A DNA stretch of 64,000 nt, taken from NCBI RefSeq assembly GCF_023065955.2, contig NW_026622808.1:31012475-31076474 (forward strand). The letters run 5' to 3'. Position numbers and translations under genes: made by a program. Shown piece by piece: positions 23,301 through 38,300 of the stretch (position 1 is its first letter; each line of letters opens with the position of its first letter). Under the pieces are notes generated by a model. It worked only from the letters and a program-made list of their open reading frames with translations. It was not told the origin of the DNA and ran no database searches. The DNA is from Ursus arctos. Its lineage: Eukaryota > Chordata > Mammalia > Carnivora > Ursidae.

Positions 23301-26300
23301 CTCTAAAATCAATGAATGTTAAAAAAAAAAGTTAGGGGCCCCTGGGTGGCTCAGCCGGTTAAGTATCTGCCTTCGGCTCAAGTCATGAGCCCAGGGTCCT
23401 GGGATCGAGTCCCGCATCAGGCTCCTTGCTCCTCGGGGAGTCTGCTTCTCCCTCTCCCTCTGCCCCTCCCCCCTGCTTGTGTGTGCTCTCTCTCTCTCTC
23501 TCTCAAATAAATAAACAAAATCTTTAAAAAATAAAAAATAATAAAAAATTTTTTAAAGAGTTAAAAAAAAAAGAAATGCATCCAAAAAATAAGAGGGATA
23601 GAGAGAAAGATGGATGCGTGATGAAATAAGTAATGTGTTAAATGTAGAATCAAGAGGGTGTTTGCTGTACAGTACTTTCAACTTCTCTGAGTTCTTGACA
23701 ATGTTCACCTGCTGGGGAAAAAATTCTTCACGTACATCCTTGTACATCCCAAGGACACAGATGATAATTCACTTAGTACCTTTCCCATAATGTCAGCTGC
23801 TGAAGGTGTTTCCAAAAATCGTTTTTGGCTTTTTAAATTAATGATGCAATGAACATCTGTTTGCATAAATCACTGCCCACATCTCTAATTATTTCCTCAG
23901 GATACATTACTGAACACTCAATTACTGGCTCACCAGGGAGAGGAACTGGGTAGCTAGAGGAAGGGGTCTCATACCTTGAGAATTTGGGGCCTTTTGAACG
24001 CATTAGTTACTTTTTAAAATGTAAATGTAATTAGGGAAGCCTGGGTGGCTCAGTCGGTTAAGCATCTGCCTTCAGCTCAGGTCATGATTCCAGGGTCCTG
24101 GGATCAAGTCCCGCATCGGGCTCCTTGCTCAGCAGGGAGAGTAGGCTTCTCCCTCTGCCTGCCGCTCCCCCTACTTATGTGACTATGCTGTCACTGACAA
24201 ATAAATCAATAAATCTTAAAAAATAAATAAATAAAATTAAAAAATAAAATAAATGTAAATGTAATTATTTAAATAATTGCTATTTGAAGGGTCCACAATG
24301 ATTCCACATATAACTGTGTACCTTGGAGGACTCCTGAGACAGGAGCATTTCGCATGTGGATAAGCCATCACGTTCTTCTTTCTGCACTGTGCTCCTCGTC
24401 TTTGCCTATTATCCCCTATTTTATTTCTCATCTATCTGCGGGCGCTCTTGACATGCTGCAGATCACACAGTTTTGAATGATCTGGAGCACACGCAGGAGG
24501 TGGTTACCTGGGTGGGCGTGACTCCTCCTTTGGGGAGTCCGAGGGAAGGGGCTCAGCGCTGGAGGTCTCCAGGTCCCGCAGAGGCAGGTCTTTGACATCC
24601 CCCTCCTTGGAGGATGGGGTCAGCTGGGTCTTGGAGGTGGAGACCTCAAAATCCTTGCCACTCACAGGGCTGCTGGCGCCCTCCTTTCTTGCAGAGGAGC
24701 TGGAAGGAGAAGGCAGGGAGGCCCCAGGGCTCCGTCATGGTACTTAGGGGAGTGACATTTCCAAACCTCAGACATGGGAAGCCGCATCCCATTCAGTCCT
24801 AGCTGGATCAGACACCTAGGCCAAAGGGCAAAGAGTACGACCCTAAGCCATGCAGATGGGGAGGGAGAGGAGAGCACTCTTCTCCCTCTCATCAGACCGA
24901 GGAGCCCTCCCTCAGCAGTCTCTGGCAGGAGACACCTGGGAAAACTAGGCAGTCTCCAGGTCTGAAAGCAGCCGGACCTGTGGGGTGGGCCACGGGCTCC
25001 CAGGAACATCTGGGCTGCGGAGGTCTTCATCATACAGGCATCCCGAGGAAGGAGTGGCACAGCTCCCACCCAGGGTAGGTCTCTCTACAGACCAAAGGTA
25101 AAGCAAGACATGTCTGCCCCGCTGCCCTGACCAGCCCACAACCCGCTCAACCGCCTCCACGAGTGTCCACACCCACTCCCAGGAAAGTAGCTGCCCTCCC
25201 TCTCCAAGTCATGGCACCCAGGGTCCTCTTTTTCAGAGAGGCACATCTGAGCAGGCCTGAGCCGTCAGGAGGAGGCCAGGGGCCTCGGCAACCCCTGCTA
25301 CCCAACTCCTATCCTGCATGGAACAGTTTTCTACAATCGGCCCTGGCCCGTGTCCTCTAACAGATGATATTCACGGCAACACCACATTCGCACTGCGTAC
25401 CCTCTAGGTACAGGGACTGCAGTCACCCATTTACCTTCCCAACAACTCTCCTGACTTCGAAGTTACTATTACGATTCCCAATTTAGGGAGAAGGAAATGG
25501 AAGCACAGAGAGGCTGTCATGCCTCACACAAGGTGACCCCTTCAGTGACAGGAGCCTCCTAGAGCCTGTGTTCACGTCCACCGCTACCAGCACCTTCCAG
25601 GGAGGGCGTGTCATTAAGGAGCCCTGATACCCTCTCACCTTGCACACAAATCATTCTTGTCCGGAAGGCGAACTGGGGTTTTTAGACAGCTGGGTCACAG
25701 AAGGACTCCAGTTAGGGGTGGTTTCTGCACGTAGTCCCGGGGCAGGGGGGTGCTAGCCCGACTTCTCTCTTCTACTCTACTACTCCTCAGTGCTGTGACC
25801 TTGGAAGTGACTTCCCCTCTCCGAGTCTCAGTTTCTACATCAGCAAAATGGAGGCATGAACTCCTACCTCCTGGGTGTGGAAAAGAGGTAACCAGCGCAG
25901 CCTGGGCCCCACAGATGTTGCTAGTATTGGCAGCAACACGAACAACTGGGACCACCCAGTAGCAAAGACAGTAGCTTGTGTCCTCTTTCACCAGCCGAGG
26001 AGGGCCAGGGGCTGAGCAGATAAAGCAACAGGAAGGTTCCTCACCTGAGCTGTTCTTTGAACGTCTTCTTGGACTTGGATTTCTTCCCAGGTTTGGTAGA
26101 GAAAGAGGTGACCCCGAGTCCAAAGCCTTGTCCATCAGGCTCACCCACTAGGTGGCCGTCAACGTCCATAAGCCCTGCCTGGAGAGAGGCCAGCCATAGG
26201 GCTGAGGGTTAGATTAAGGGTTTTGGCCTGTGGGGGACCCAAGTATACATGTGCTCAGGTGGGTGTATTCAGCCCACATGCCAAGGTGGCAGGCCCAGGC

Positions 26301-29300
26301 TAATAGCCTCAGGCTGTCTCCAACAGCACTATCTCTGACCACCCTACCAATGTCCATGTTCCACAACAACTCTGCTTGATGGTCTGGTGTCTCCTGCCAC
26401 ACCCTGAGGATCTTAGGGCCTGTTTCCAACCTAACTCCAGGAATTGATCTTGTTTATGGTCATGTTTATGGTCATGTCTCCAATTCTGGAGATCATTTTG
26501 AATTCTATACGGTTTACTCATGTATGGGTCACACTCTTCCTGGTGTTTCCTTTATCTGTTGCAACCCTCGATCTGCTCTCATGCGGAACACCTGCTGCTT
26601 CTGGAAAGGCGTGGGAATGGAAAAAAAATCTGACGTGAATGCCATCAACAAGAAGCAACCATGCATACCTTCTGGACTGCAGAAATGGCGGCAAAGTCAT
26701 TCTTGTCTATGAGGGTGTACTTCCTGCGCAAAGCGGACTCCACTTCCTGTTCCTGTTGGCTTGAAGAAGAGAATGAGAGAACACCTCGCACCTTGGCACC
26801 AGGCTGAAACTTTCAGAGCAAGAACCAAGAATGGGAATTAGAAGTCATTTGGGGGGGCGCCTGGGTGGCACAGCGGTTAAGCATCTGCCTTCGGCTCCGG
26901 GCGTGATCCCGGCGTTATGGGATCGAGCCCCACATCAGGCTCCTCCGCTATGAGCCTGCTTCTTCCTCTCCCACTCCCCGTGCCTGTGTTCCCTCTCTCG
27001 CTGGCTGTCTCTATCCTGTCGAATAAATAAATAAAATCTTAAAAAAAAAAAAAAAAAAAGAAGTCATTTGGGTGTGGCCCCTTGTGATGGAGCCACACCC
27101 TCTTCATGAACCAGACCAAACAAGCCCATTCCACACCCCGATTCCTCAGTGCACACACCCACTGTCCAGCCCTAAAATCCACAGTGGCCACCCTTGTGCA
27201 CCAGGCACTTCTGCTCCACGAAAACTTTAACAAGGACTGTAAGCCTGCCTCGGGACCATGCTTTCCCACCTAGGTTCCATCCTTAAAAGGCCCTTGGCAA
27301 TCATGTGACCCACATCTGCTCCACCACCCAGCACGAGCTGCTCAGCCCACAGGTATGTCTGCACCTAAATAAACTGCAAACGCCTCCTGAGGTGGGGGTG
27401 GGGCACAGGGAGTATCCACGATGCCCCGCTCTGGCCACACTCAGGGCTGGCACTCCACAGGACCTCCTGTCTAATTAAGGAACTCAGGAAACACCCACCA
27501 GGGACCACTTCCTCTCTGAGTTGCCCTTGAATGGAGGGTTCTCCTTCCTGCTTCCCCCAGGGGAAGGGGAGGGCTGGAGGATCTGAGAGCTCAGGGGCCT
27601 GGGCACACCCCCAGGACTCTGAGCTGGCTTCTCACCCACGAGAGACAAGGCAGTGTGCTCTGAGGTCACACCCTGACCATCGGAAATGAAAATGGCAGCC
27701 TGATGTGGGAGTCAGGTGGGTGGGTGGGGGGGGTCCCTTACCTCAGCACCACCCGGAACTGGTTGAACACCTCCTGGATCTGTCTGAGGTTGATGATCTG
27801 GAGGGAAGACAGCAAGGCAGAGGTTGGGCCTCAGGCCGCACAGGATGGAGGGTGTGTCTACAGTTAGTGAAGAAACCAGGACTCCTTGGCTAACTTTTTT
27901 TTTTTTTAAGATTTTATTTATTTATTTGACAGAGATAGAGACAGCCAGAGAGAGAGGGAACACAAGCAGGGGGAGTGAGAGGAAGAAGCACGCTCATAGC
28001 GGAGGAGCCCGATGTGGGGCTCGATCCCATAACGCCGGGATCACGCCCTGAGCCGAAGGCAGACGCTTAACCGCTGTGCCACCCAGGTGCCCCTCCTTGG
28101 CTAACTTTGATCATGTCTTGAGAATGGAACATCTGAAACCTCCTCAAGAACAGAGAAACAATTGATTCATGGTTTTCAAACTAAGTATTTACTGAGGCTG
28201 TAAAAATGACCTTTCCTAGGGCGCCTGGGTGGCACAGTCAGTTAAGTGGCCGACTCTTGGTTTCGGCTCAGGTCGTGATCTCAGGGTCCTGAGATGGACC
28301 CTGCATTGGGCTCTGCGCTCAGCGGGGAGTCTGCTTGAGATTCTCTTCCTCCCTCTCCCTCTGCCCCTCCGCGTGCCACGCTTGCGTGCTCACGCTCTCT
28401 CTGCAATAAATGAATCTTTAAAAACTACCTTTTCTAAGTGAAGGTATCTATAAAATTAAAATGACTCTAGTTCTTGAATATACTAAGAAAAAATTTTAAT
28501 AAAATGTACTGTCTTCAGCTCTCTCCTGTTTCTACAAGGTTCTGTTATGAACTTTCTGTGTGGCACATACACATCTGTGGCCAGTGGAAGGCCACTGGCT
28601 TTCCTCTTGGCCCTACAGACCACAAGCATTACCCTTGACGGAGGGTCAGTCAGGACTAAGCCTGCTCCAAGGCCAGAAGAGCCCACCCCTCGATTGTCCC
28701 AGGCCTGCTGGTTATAGCTGCCACGGTAACAGGCCCCAGTTGGGGGGGGGGGGTCTGCCATGTAGCTCCCTGATGAGGGGTTTGCTGGCCTGCACTGTAA
28801 AAACAGAATGCATCCTTCCCCCTGAGGCCCCTTCCCTGTGTGGCTGCTGTCTCTTCCTCCTTGGCCTACTCCAACACAGGCCCTGGTTGTCTGCCCTGCC
28901 AGCCCACATGACCACCATCCTTGAACGGCCTCACTCCGCCTGGCACAGCTGACCACCTGTTAATTCCACTTTGGTTTCCCTCCTCACTCAACAGGTGTGG
29001 CCACCCAAGGACACGAGGTTGAGCATCTTGCTGACGTCACTCAGCAAGGAGACAACCGAGCTGGGATGTGATCCAGAGCAGCCTGGCTCCAGGGACCACA
29101 CCTGTGCCCACGGTGATGGACCACCCACCGTGTGGTCAAGGCGGGTCAAGGCTACTGGCCACTCTGAGGGGCACACCCATCCTTGTAACCCTCAACATGG
29201 ATGCTGAGGCCTCGGTAGGCTATAGGGTCCAGCAGCACCCACCCCATGCCCACTATACCCACTCGGTGTGAGGTTCCAAGGCCAGCACAGCACACATGGG

Positions 29301-32300
29301 GGGATGCGCAGGATAGGGAGGGCGTGGTCCCGAGGAGAGGCTCCTTACGTCAATCTCGTCCAGCGTCCCCTCCAGGTACCTCCGCACCTGGGAGTTGATC
29401 TCAGCGATCTGGATTTCATCCATGGGATCGTAGTTCACGAGGGTGCGGTTGGCCTGGGAGGAGGATGAAGAACACGTCAACAAGCTCCAAACACCTGAGC
29501 CCAAAAGGGGCATCAGGGGTCATTCTGAGGACCAAGGTGGGGAGGCTGGACACAGGCCCCGGCCACCTAAGCCAGCTCCATTCCCTTGACCATTGGGTCT
29601 TGACCAGGTACTCGGGTCACAGAGGGACAACTGGGTCTCAAGAGCTGCCTGACATGGGCTTGCCGCTCAAGCAAGGGGGCTCTGCTGGCTGAAACTCAGC
29701 AGACTGTGTAGCATGAGGGCCATGGGAGGCGGGTGGCTGCCTCTGCCTTGAGAGGACCCCTGGACCACGAGTAGGCCCAGGCAAGCCACCAGAGATCTTC
29801 CTGTTCCCACCCTCTGCCCTCAGGGCCCTCTGCTGCTGCCCCTCCCCCACTGCCCAATCTGCCCCACCTCCCCCGACCTTGACCATCATGCTGTCTGATC
29901 CTGCCCTACTTGCCTGGTACCTGGCCCCCTGACTCTCATTCTCCTGTCAACTGTCTGCCTCCGCTCCCTGATATCTGACATCCCTCCCCACATCCTCCTG
30001 CTCTTCCAGTATCCCTGCCCACCAGGCATCCCTGTTCCCCAGCCCCTATAACCCCCAAGTCTCCCTGCCTACTTGGCCCTCCTACCCATCTGGTCCCTGT
30101 CCACCCAGTCCTCTGCCCACCTGGTACCTTGACCCGAGTCCCTCTAGCAGTCCGGCCAGCCCCTCACCCCAGACCCCTGCCTCTAGTCCCTTACCAGGCT
30201 GTCATGGATGGCCAGCTCCTGCTTGAGCAGCGCCAGCTCCTTCTCCAGGTTCTTGACCATTCGCTGCCAGGAAACATAGTTTGGGGTGGGGCAGGGAGGA
30301 CGGTCAGAGAGGCCACCCTGCCTCTTCCACATCAAGCCCACAATTCCCCAACCTATGCTTGGACCCTATGGCCCCTCCTGGAAACCCATGGCTGTGATGT
30401 CAGCATCTGGACAACTCCCTCCCCCGCTGGCGACTTTTCCCCAACTGGGGTGAGTTTAGGGTCTTCGGGGGTCTCAGCAGTCCCCTGGCCTCTGTCTCTT
30501 ACAGCAGAGGAGACAGAACAGAGTGAGCACAGGAACCCGCAGGGCAACCTCACACCCCAACTCCCAGGAGCTTCAGATCTCCAGTCTACCAGGGTGACGG
30601 CCCTCTCGGTACAGCCCACTGCCTCCAGGATGCTTTCCAAGCACATCCTTCCCAACCACTGCACAAAGACATCACCGTTCCCTGCTGCTAACCATGTACG
30701 TCACCTCTAATGTTTTTGTTGCTACAAACGACACTACACAACATTTTTGTCCTTTTACCTTTGTGTCTTTCCAGGTTTCTGTGCCCCATTACTTCTTCCC
30801 TGCTGTTCCCCCCCAGCTCATTCCAGTCCCACCAAATTGGCACACTCCCGCCTCTGCCTTGCCTGTCCCCTCTGCCTGGGGACGCTCTTCCCCCAAGTAT
30901 TGCCCTGGCTCACCCCCGTACCTCCTTCAAGTCTTTGTTCAAAAGCTTCTAAATTAGGCACACTTCAATCACCCCACGGAAAACTGCAATCCCCTCCCCA
31001 CCTCCACTCTTTTGCAAATCTTGCTCTAATTTTTTTCATAGCACTTATCACCAACATACCCTAGAGCAGTGCTGTCTAATAGAACTTTCTGTAATGACGG
31101 AAATGGTCTATATCTGTGCCGTGAGCTACATGTAGCTACTGGACACGTGAAATGTCACTAGTGTGACCAAGAAAGTGAACTTTTGATTTAACTAATTTAA
31201 ATAGCCCCAAGCAAGTAGCAGTTACTGTACTGGACCGTGGAGCTCTAGAACTTACCTATTTTTTTTAATGTCTAAAAAAAAATCTTTAAAGAGAAATTGT
31301 ATGCAGGCATACCGCATTTCATTGCACTTTGCCTTACTGAACTGCCCAGATACTGCATTGTTTAGAAACTGAAGGTTTGTAGGCAACCCTATGTCAGGCA
31401 AGTCTATTTGGTACCACTTTTCCAACAGCATTTGCTCACCTCATGTCTCTGTACCACATTTTGGTGATTCTCACAATATTTCAAACCCTTTCATTATTAT
31501 TATATTTGTTATGTGATCTGTGATTAATGATTATGACTCACTGAAAGCTCAGATGATGGTGAGCATTTTTAGCAATAAAGTATTTTTTAACAGTTATTTA
31601 CTTTTCTTTTCTTTTCTTTTGGCATAGCCTCCCCGCCCAGCATGGAGCCCAACGTGGGTCTTGAACTCATGACCCTGAGATTAAGACCGGAGCTGAAATC
31701 AAGAGTTGGATGCTCAACCGACTGGGTCATCCAAGTGTCCCAAAGATGAAGCATTTTTAAAGTATGTACAATTTTTTTTAGACACAATGCTACTACACAC
31801 TTAATAGACTACAGTATAGTGTAACCATAACTTTTATAGGCACCGGGAAACCACAAAATTCATTTGATTTACTTTATTGTGATAGTCACTGTATTATAGT
31901 GGTCTGGAACTGAACCCACAATCTCTCTAGGGGCATATTTGAGGTGTACAACATGATATACATATATACAGTGAAATGATTACTACAGTCAAGTTAATTA
32001 ACATATCTATCTCCTCACCTAGTGACCGTTTTCCTGTGTGTCTCAAGAGCCTCTGAGATCTACTCTCTTGGCAAATTTCCAGTATACAATACGATATTAT
32101 TAACTATGGCCGCCATTTTGGTACATTAGATCCCCGGAACTTATCCATTCCATAAATGAGAATTTGTGCCCTTTGACCAACATCTCCCCTTTCCTCAGCC
32201 CCTGCCCCCACTCTTCGTAACCATTGCTCTACTCCCTGCTTCTATTAATTTGACCTTCTAAGTTTCACATACAAGTGAGATCATGCAAGATTTTTCTTTC

Positions 32301-35300
32301 TGTATCTGGTTTATTTCACTTGGTGTAATGTCCTCTGGGTCCATCCATGTTGTTGCAAATAGCAAGATCTAGACTCACTTCTTTTTTTCTTTATTGTTTA
32401 TTTAAGTAATCTCTACACCCAACGTGGGGCTCAAACTCACAACCCCAAGATCCACATGCTCTCCCAACTGAGCCAGTCAGGCACCCCTAGACTCACTTAT
32501 TTCTTATATTTATTATCTCTCTTTCTCTCCCACCCCCAGCAGACCGTCAGCTCTTTGAGGACAGAGATGTGTCCTCAAAGTTTATTTGTATACTAACACT
32601 CCAAGTGCTTCAAAAAGTGTCTGGCACATGGTAAGTGCTCTGTAAAATTTAGGTGAATGAAGAAATGATATATTTTTAGAAACAATTGCTGAGTCATTTT
32701 ACCGTTGACAGATACTGCCCTAGAGTCTTTCAGATAAGAGGCTCAAGGGATTTTAGGCTGAGAACTTCACTGTGAACAGTTGTCAAAAAATGGCCACTGG
32801 AGGGAGCCCCTGACAACTGGATCCTGGGACTGGTGACCAAAGCTGTGACCAGTCTGCAGCAAGGGGTGACAGAACCCTAGCATCCTGGTGGCTCTGTGGC
32901 AATTCAGGGCACAAAGCCTGGGACTCAGAGCACATGACCAGGGTCCAAATCCTGGCTCTCCCCTCTGGGAAGCCCCAGGATGGTCCCTTTCAGGTAGTTT
33001 TCTTAGGAGGTCAACAGGAGAGGCTTGGTCGCCAACCCCTCCTCTCAGCTAAGGGATCTCTGCTCTGGAAAAGATATCATGCCCTAACTACGGAAAGTCT
33101 GGCTGCACTGTTGAGGGCCCCCAGCAGGATGACTGTCCAGTATGGCACGGGGAGCCAGGTTTAAATCTCTGGGCCAGTCAGGTGAAGTGGGGAAATGGGC
33201 CACCTGCTCCCAGGGGAACCAGCCTCCACGTCGCATCCCGAGAGCACAGGAGCTGCTTCTCCGAATGCCTGGCAGACTTAGTGGCCTTCGCCTTCCTCCC
33301 TGTACTGATTGGAGAAACTGCTCAGAAACACAGGGCTGAAGTAGCAGACCCCACAGAACAGGGCTGACCGGCTCTTTTTTTTGTACCCCAAGTGGAACAC
33401 AAAACCTGCCAACTCCTTTAAAGATCAGGGACATTTTCTGGATGGAATCAGCACAGGCTCACATAAGTTTCCTGACGATCAGGGGTTTTCAGCATAAACA
33501 TAATGAGGATAATTCAGAAAGTTCTGCTTAAGTAGCATACCATACTAGGAGCGGCGCTCAGCCCAGGAAGCTCCCCTCGTTGACCCCGCACCCCCACCCC
33601 CACCCCTACCCCCACCCCTGGCGGCCTGCAAGTGCTCTCTTCTCTCAGCAGAACAGAACACCAAGTGTCTCTGCTGCCTGTTTATGCCCAAGGCTCGCAA
33701 CATTTACACCCCCTCACAGAACCACAGACTCACAGAGTGGGAGGGTCACTGGAGTTCACCAGTCCAACCCCTGGTTCATAGGTGAAAACCCCGAGGCTCA
33801 GAGAAGACTGGTGGCAGAGGCGGACCAGGAACCCAGTGCCCCACCTTACAGCCAGCCCCACCGCCAAGGAAATTCCACGGAAGCTACCCCGTCTGCCTTG
33901 AAAACAGGCATCTATGCTGAAGACGGTGCTAGAAATAATACAGGCAGTCTGGCTATAGTCCAGGCAACGGGGCAACCGAAGTCATTTCTCAGGTCTCTCT
34001 CAAGAACTCATGCTCATAAATTCTGATCCTAAAGATGATAAACATGGTCACGTTGGATGACACGGAGACTTGGTTGGCCAGGACCAACAATGCAGATTTC
34101 CAAACAAAAATTACATGGAAGGAATGGAAGTGCTTGCTGTCCGGTGCAACGCCTACCCAGCCAGGCTCGCGCGTGGCGATGCGGGGCTGCTGAGCTCAGA
34201 GAACACCAGGTGAGAAAATTAACGAAAATAAATAAAACCTCCAAGCTACAGAAAAGCATAGGAAATGATGCCATGAAACCTGGGAAGACCACCCCAAAAC
34301 CTGACTTTAGGAGCATGCTGCCCTGTTGGCTTCAGTTTTTTCGTTTTTTGTTTTAAGAAACAAAACATGGCAGGTACGTGTGAAGCCCCTGTGAACTTCA
34401 CTCCAAGTCCATGCCCCCTGACATCCCAGGGGGAACCCCCAGCCTCGCTTCGGTCTTTCCACCCCCATGGTTTTTTTCTTTTACTGCACTCGCATCTATC
34501 CATTAACGATACTCAGCTTTGCATGTTTTTAGACTCGGGGGAAATGACAGAGGCTAGCATTTGGCCCGCTGCAATCCCATGTGAGGTTTTCTACGCTAGC
34601 AGCTCGAGCCCCGGCTTCCTCCCTCCGTCCCTCAGCTACTCTCCTATTAATTAGGGGCTACTGATCACGGCCCCAACGTCTCACTACACAATGAGCAGTG
34701 CGAGCTCCGTCCGTACATATGCGAAGAAGGCCTCTAGACTGTCCACCCAGAAAGGGACACTGCTTAAGGGGTTTCTCCCCGTTATCTTATTCTTCACAAC
34801 ATCTCTTTGGGAGTGGATTCTGCTCCTTCTCCAGTTTACAATCAAAGACACTGAGGCTTAGAATGGGTTAGCATCTCGCTGAGGCTAGAGAGCTGATGGA
34901 AGGAGAGCAGGTGGCCGCACCAGGACAGCCCAATGGGGCGGCCAGTGGTTCTCAAGCATGGCCCCAGAACGGCAGCAGCAGCAGCAGCAGCAGGGAACTT
35001 ACTAGAAATGTGAATCCTTAAGCCTCACCCCTCCACCAGTGGAATCAGGAACTCAGCGAATGGGTCCAGTGACCTGCTGTTCCAGAAGCCCGCCTGGGGT
35101 TCGGATACCGGCGCGTGTTTGAGAGCCATGGCTCGAACCCACTCCCCTCCTCAGCCTCTAAGCCATGGGTTAGCTCCACAGAGCCGCAGGGATTTCGAAT
35201 CTGGAAGGTTTAATTAACTTCTTTGTCATGAGCCTAGGGCATGCATATGCCCGTCTCTGGTAACCATGATTCTACAAGCATCCTAAAGGAAAGCCAAATT

Positions 35301-38300
35301 ATTGGTAAATGAGTTTTGCTTTTGCGAGATGTTGCCAAAATGCTCTCCCAAGCAGCTGTGTGTAGGACACTCTGGCTAGAAACAGACACGCGCTCCTGTC
35401 TCTGCGGATGCTCACCATCGTTCTCCATCGTCAGAACAATTCTAGCTCTGGCTAGTCTGAGGGTGGAATTCCACTGAGCTTTCGACCTGCTTTTCCCTGG
35501 TTAGTGCTGATGCTGAGCATGCCTTCTGGTTGGTCAGCTGTGCTTGCTTAGAGGGATCATACAGGCTGGGAGGAAAGAGGTTTCTTGTGACATAACCAAA
35601 TGAGTCTGAGAGTTGGTCCGCACTTACTTAACTCTGAAACAGTTTGCTCTAGGGAACTCTCATATAGAAGCCCCGGGTAGTCAGAGGCCCTGAAGCCTCG
35701 CACACGAACTGGGTGGTAACCTGATCTAGCCCTTTCACCTGTGTGCTGGCCCCCCAGGGAGTCTCCAGGGACTCTGATGACTCTGGCCTGTCCCAGAGTG
35801 TACAAGGACTGACCCAGGATGGCATGCGTATCTTTAGTTGAGGTAGGAAGGGAAGCCAGGCTTGTGTGACCCAGGCAGCAAACCCACACACCTTCTCCAC
35901 AGTGAGACACCTGCCCACAAGCCCCTTAGTACCTCAGCATCGTACTTTTCGTTGATGGCAGGCTCCGTGGTGACCAGCTTCATCCTGCTGGCGAACCGCA
36001 GTGAAGACAGCTGAAAAACAGATCAGACAGATCTCTATGTCTTTGGCCAATTGCTTGTGGGTAGAGATATTTACAAAGCAGATTAAAGGAGCCCACCAGG
36101 GAAGATGAATCCCTGCATATAGATATACTCCAAAGTGAAGTGTGGGGTCTCCTTCTTGGGGGTTCCACCCGAGTCCCTCCAGAGGGGCGGCTAGGCAGGG
36201 GTAATTACGTCTGGAGGCCCATGAGGCAGCCGCGTAAGTAGGCACTTGAGAAACAGCCCCAAGGCTCCATTACAGTCATGTTACATGAGAGGTGGAGGGC
36301 TGCTCCCTGGCAGTGGGGAACAGCCAGTGGTAGCACAAGGCGGCCCTGAGATCCCAGCCTCACACCATGCCGTGCGGACTCACAGCCCTGAAACAGAAGC
36401 AGACTTGGGGGGGGAGTCACCCAGGAGTGACCCAGAAGAAGGCCTGAAAGGGCTCTTCCTCCAAGCAGTCTGGTCTAGTGGTTAAGAACTCTACCGCTGA
36501 CCAACTGTGCAGCCTCAGACAGGTTTTGGAACTTCTCTGTAAAGTTGGGGAGAGCTGCCTCGCAGAGTCTGGGAGGCTCAGTGAAGCAGTATGCAACATG
36601 TTCTCTACAGAACTGGCCCACAGCGAGCCCTCAGGAGGAGGCCCCTGTCACTGCAGCCGGAGCCGTCTCTGTGTGGGCTGGAATCAGGCTCTCCTGCTCC
36701 AAGCACAGCAGCAAGTGTGGCCAGGACTCCCTCGCTGTATCTACTCCCACACGTATTACAAGCAGTGTCACTGAATACAGCAACATGATCCTTGCCAGGA
36801 ACCATGTAAAAGTTTTCAAGCATTTGAAAAAGAGAATCATTAGCTTCCACACCCCAATATGCCCTTGTCCCAAACCCCTGAGGCCCCTCCAAGAGCAACT
36901 CTGGACTGTGGGCTCCGCCCTGAGTCACAAAGCTCTGGGGATGACAGGTACCAGGAGAGCTGCTGCCTGCACGGTGACTGTCTCAGGGGTGGGGATAAGG
37001 AGAGGGGGGCCTTCCGCTGTCTTGGAGGGCATTTCTCAACAAGGCAGGCAGGAGGCCCAATTTTCACATGGCTCCTCTAGGGGTTCACCCGTGCTTTGTC
37101 ATGCTATGAGACCGGGAGCCTTCCTCTGGGGATGCTGCCCGCACGTCAGCAGGAGCTCCCTCCCGGGATCCCAAGTCCCAGGGCACCTTCTCTGGATACA
37201 GGGCTGGTCCCTAATGCAAGAACCTGGGAGGCCCTGCAGTGTGCCTGGAAAGGACCCGTTTCTCCTAAGTGGATTCTCCAGATGACCGAAGCTTGCCCTA
37301 AACATCCACACTTGACAAAACAAAATATCTATGGAGAGCTTTCCAAATCTGCGTTATTTATGATGAGTGGCCCTTCAGAGGAAGAAGGGAGCCGCCGCTG
37401 GGGTGCCCAGCTGTGTGATCTCACCTGTGTCACCGCCCCAGCCATCAGGGCCCATGTGGGCCACCATGTAACCTCTGCCATTTTTCCTCCCCTTCTGCTT
37501 CCTGAGCCCTCCCAGCAGTGGCCAGATGTTCCTGGGATGGCCCACACCTTCGGGCCCACAGTCCCCTCTGCCAGGAGCATCTCTGCTTTCTGTACCACAC
37601 ATCCTTTAACCCCAGCCGGCTCGGTGCCCACCTTCCGCACTCCAGTTTCAGGAAAAGTCCCTCTTCCTCTGAAGGGCACCTTCATCTGGGCCTCTCACGT
37701 TCCTGAGGGCCATGGCAAGGAACTCCGAGGTCTAATGCCACAGGTAACTCACCTCTACCAAGCTTCTCCTCCCAGAACCCCCCACCACCCTACACACAGC
37801 ACATGCCTAACACCTGTCAGCTCACACCGGCCTTATAACCACAGCCAGCACCTGTGGTGCTTCTAAGATTTTTAAATGTGTAATTATGAAGAACAAGAAA
37901 TCAGCTGTCCTAGATCCCAATTCACAGGAGCAGCACCCCGGGCAGCATGGTGGTCCTTGCCCCCTGCGAAACGCTCCTCACGCAGGCCCCCACGCTGTGC
38001 CTGCTTCCTGCCTTGTCTCTTCCTCAGGACAGCCTCTGCCCCTAGGTACTTGGTATGTGAATCCTGCCTGGGCCTCCCGCAGCAATTTTGGCTGATTCAT
38101 CCCCTGGATCCCTTCCCTCTTGACAACGTCTATGGCTAAGTATGCCAGCTTAACCAGCCCAGAGCCAGCCTTACCCAGCCCTGGAACCCATGAGGAGGAT
38201 TCCAACTAGGCCGCGTGGGCTGTCTTTACGTACCGTCTCTTCTAACTGGGCGGCTTCTCCATAGATGTTCGTCAAGAGGACCATATTGCAATTTCCCCCT

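Larger units (their letters stand above)
30264..35932 (-). other. KIF9: KIF9 intron 9
   Basis: Contains L2, hAT and L1 relics, old SINEs near 31603 and 32381, a C-rich repeat near 33583 and a CAG microsatellite at 34972. 35130-35930 is unique with no recognised feature. Confidence 0.7.

Noticed and set aside
37096..37866. 256-codon plus-strand open frame in KIF9 intron 8, with another of 246 codons at 36545-37285
   Set aside because: Composition is Pro/Ser/His-rich from GC-rich non-coding DNA. It overlaps a MIR relic and an L2-like stretch, overlaps other open frames on both strands, and shows no domain or splice context.
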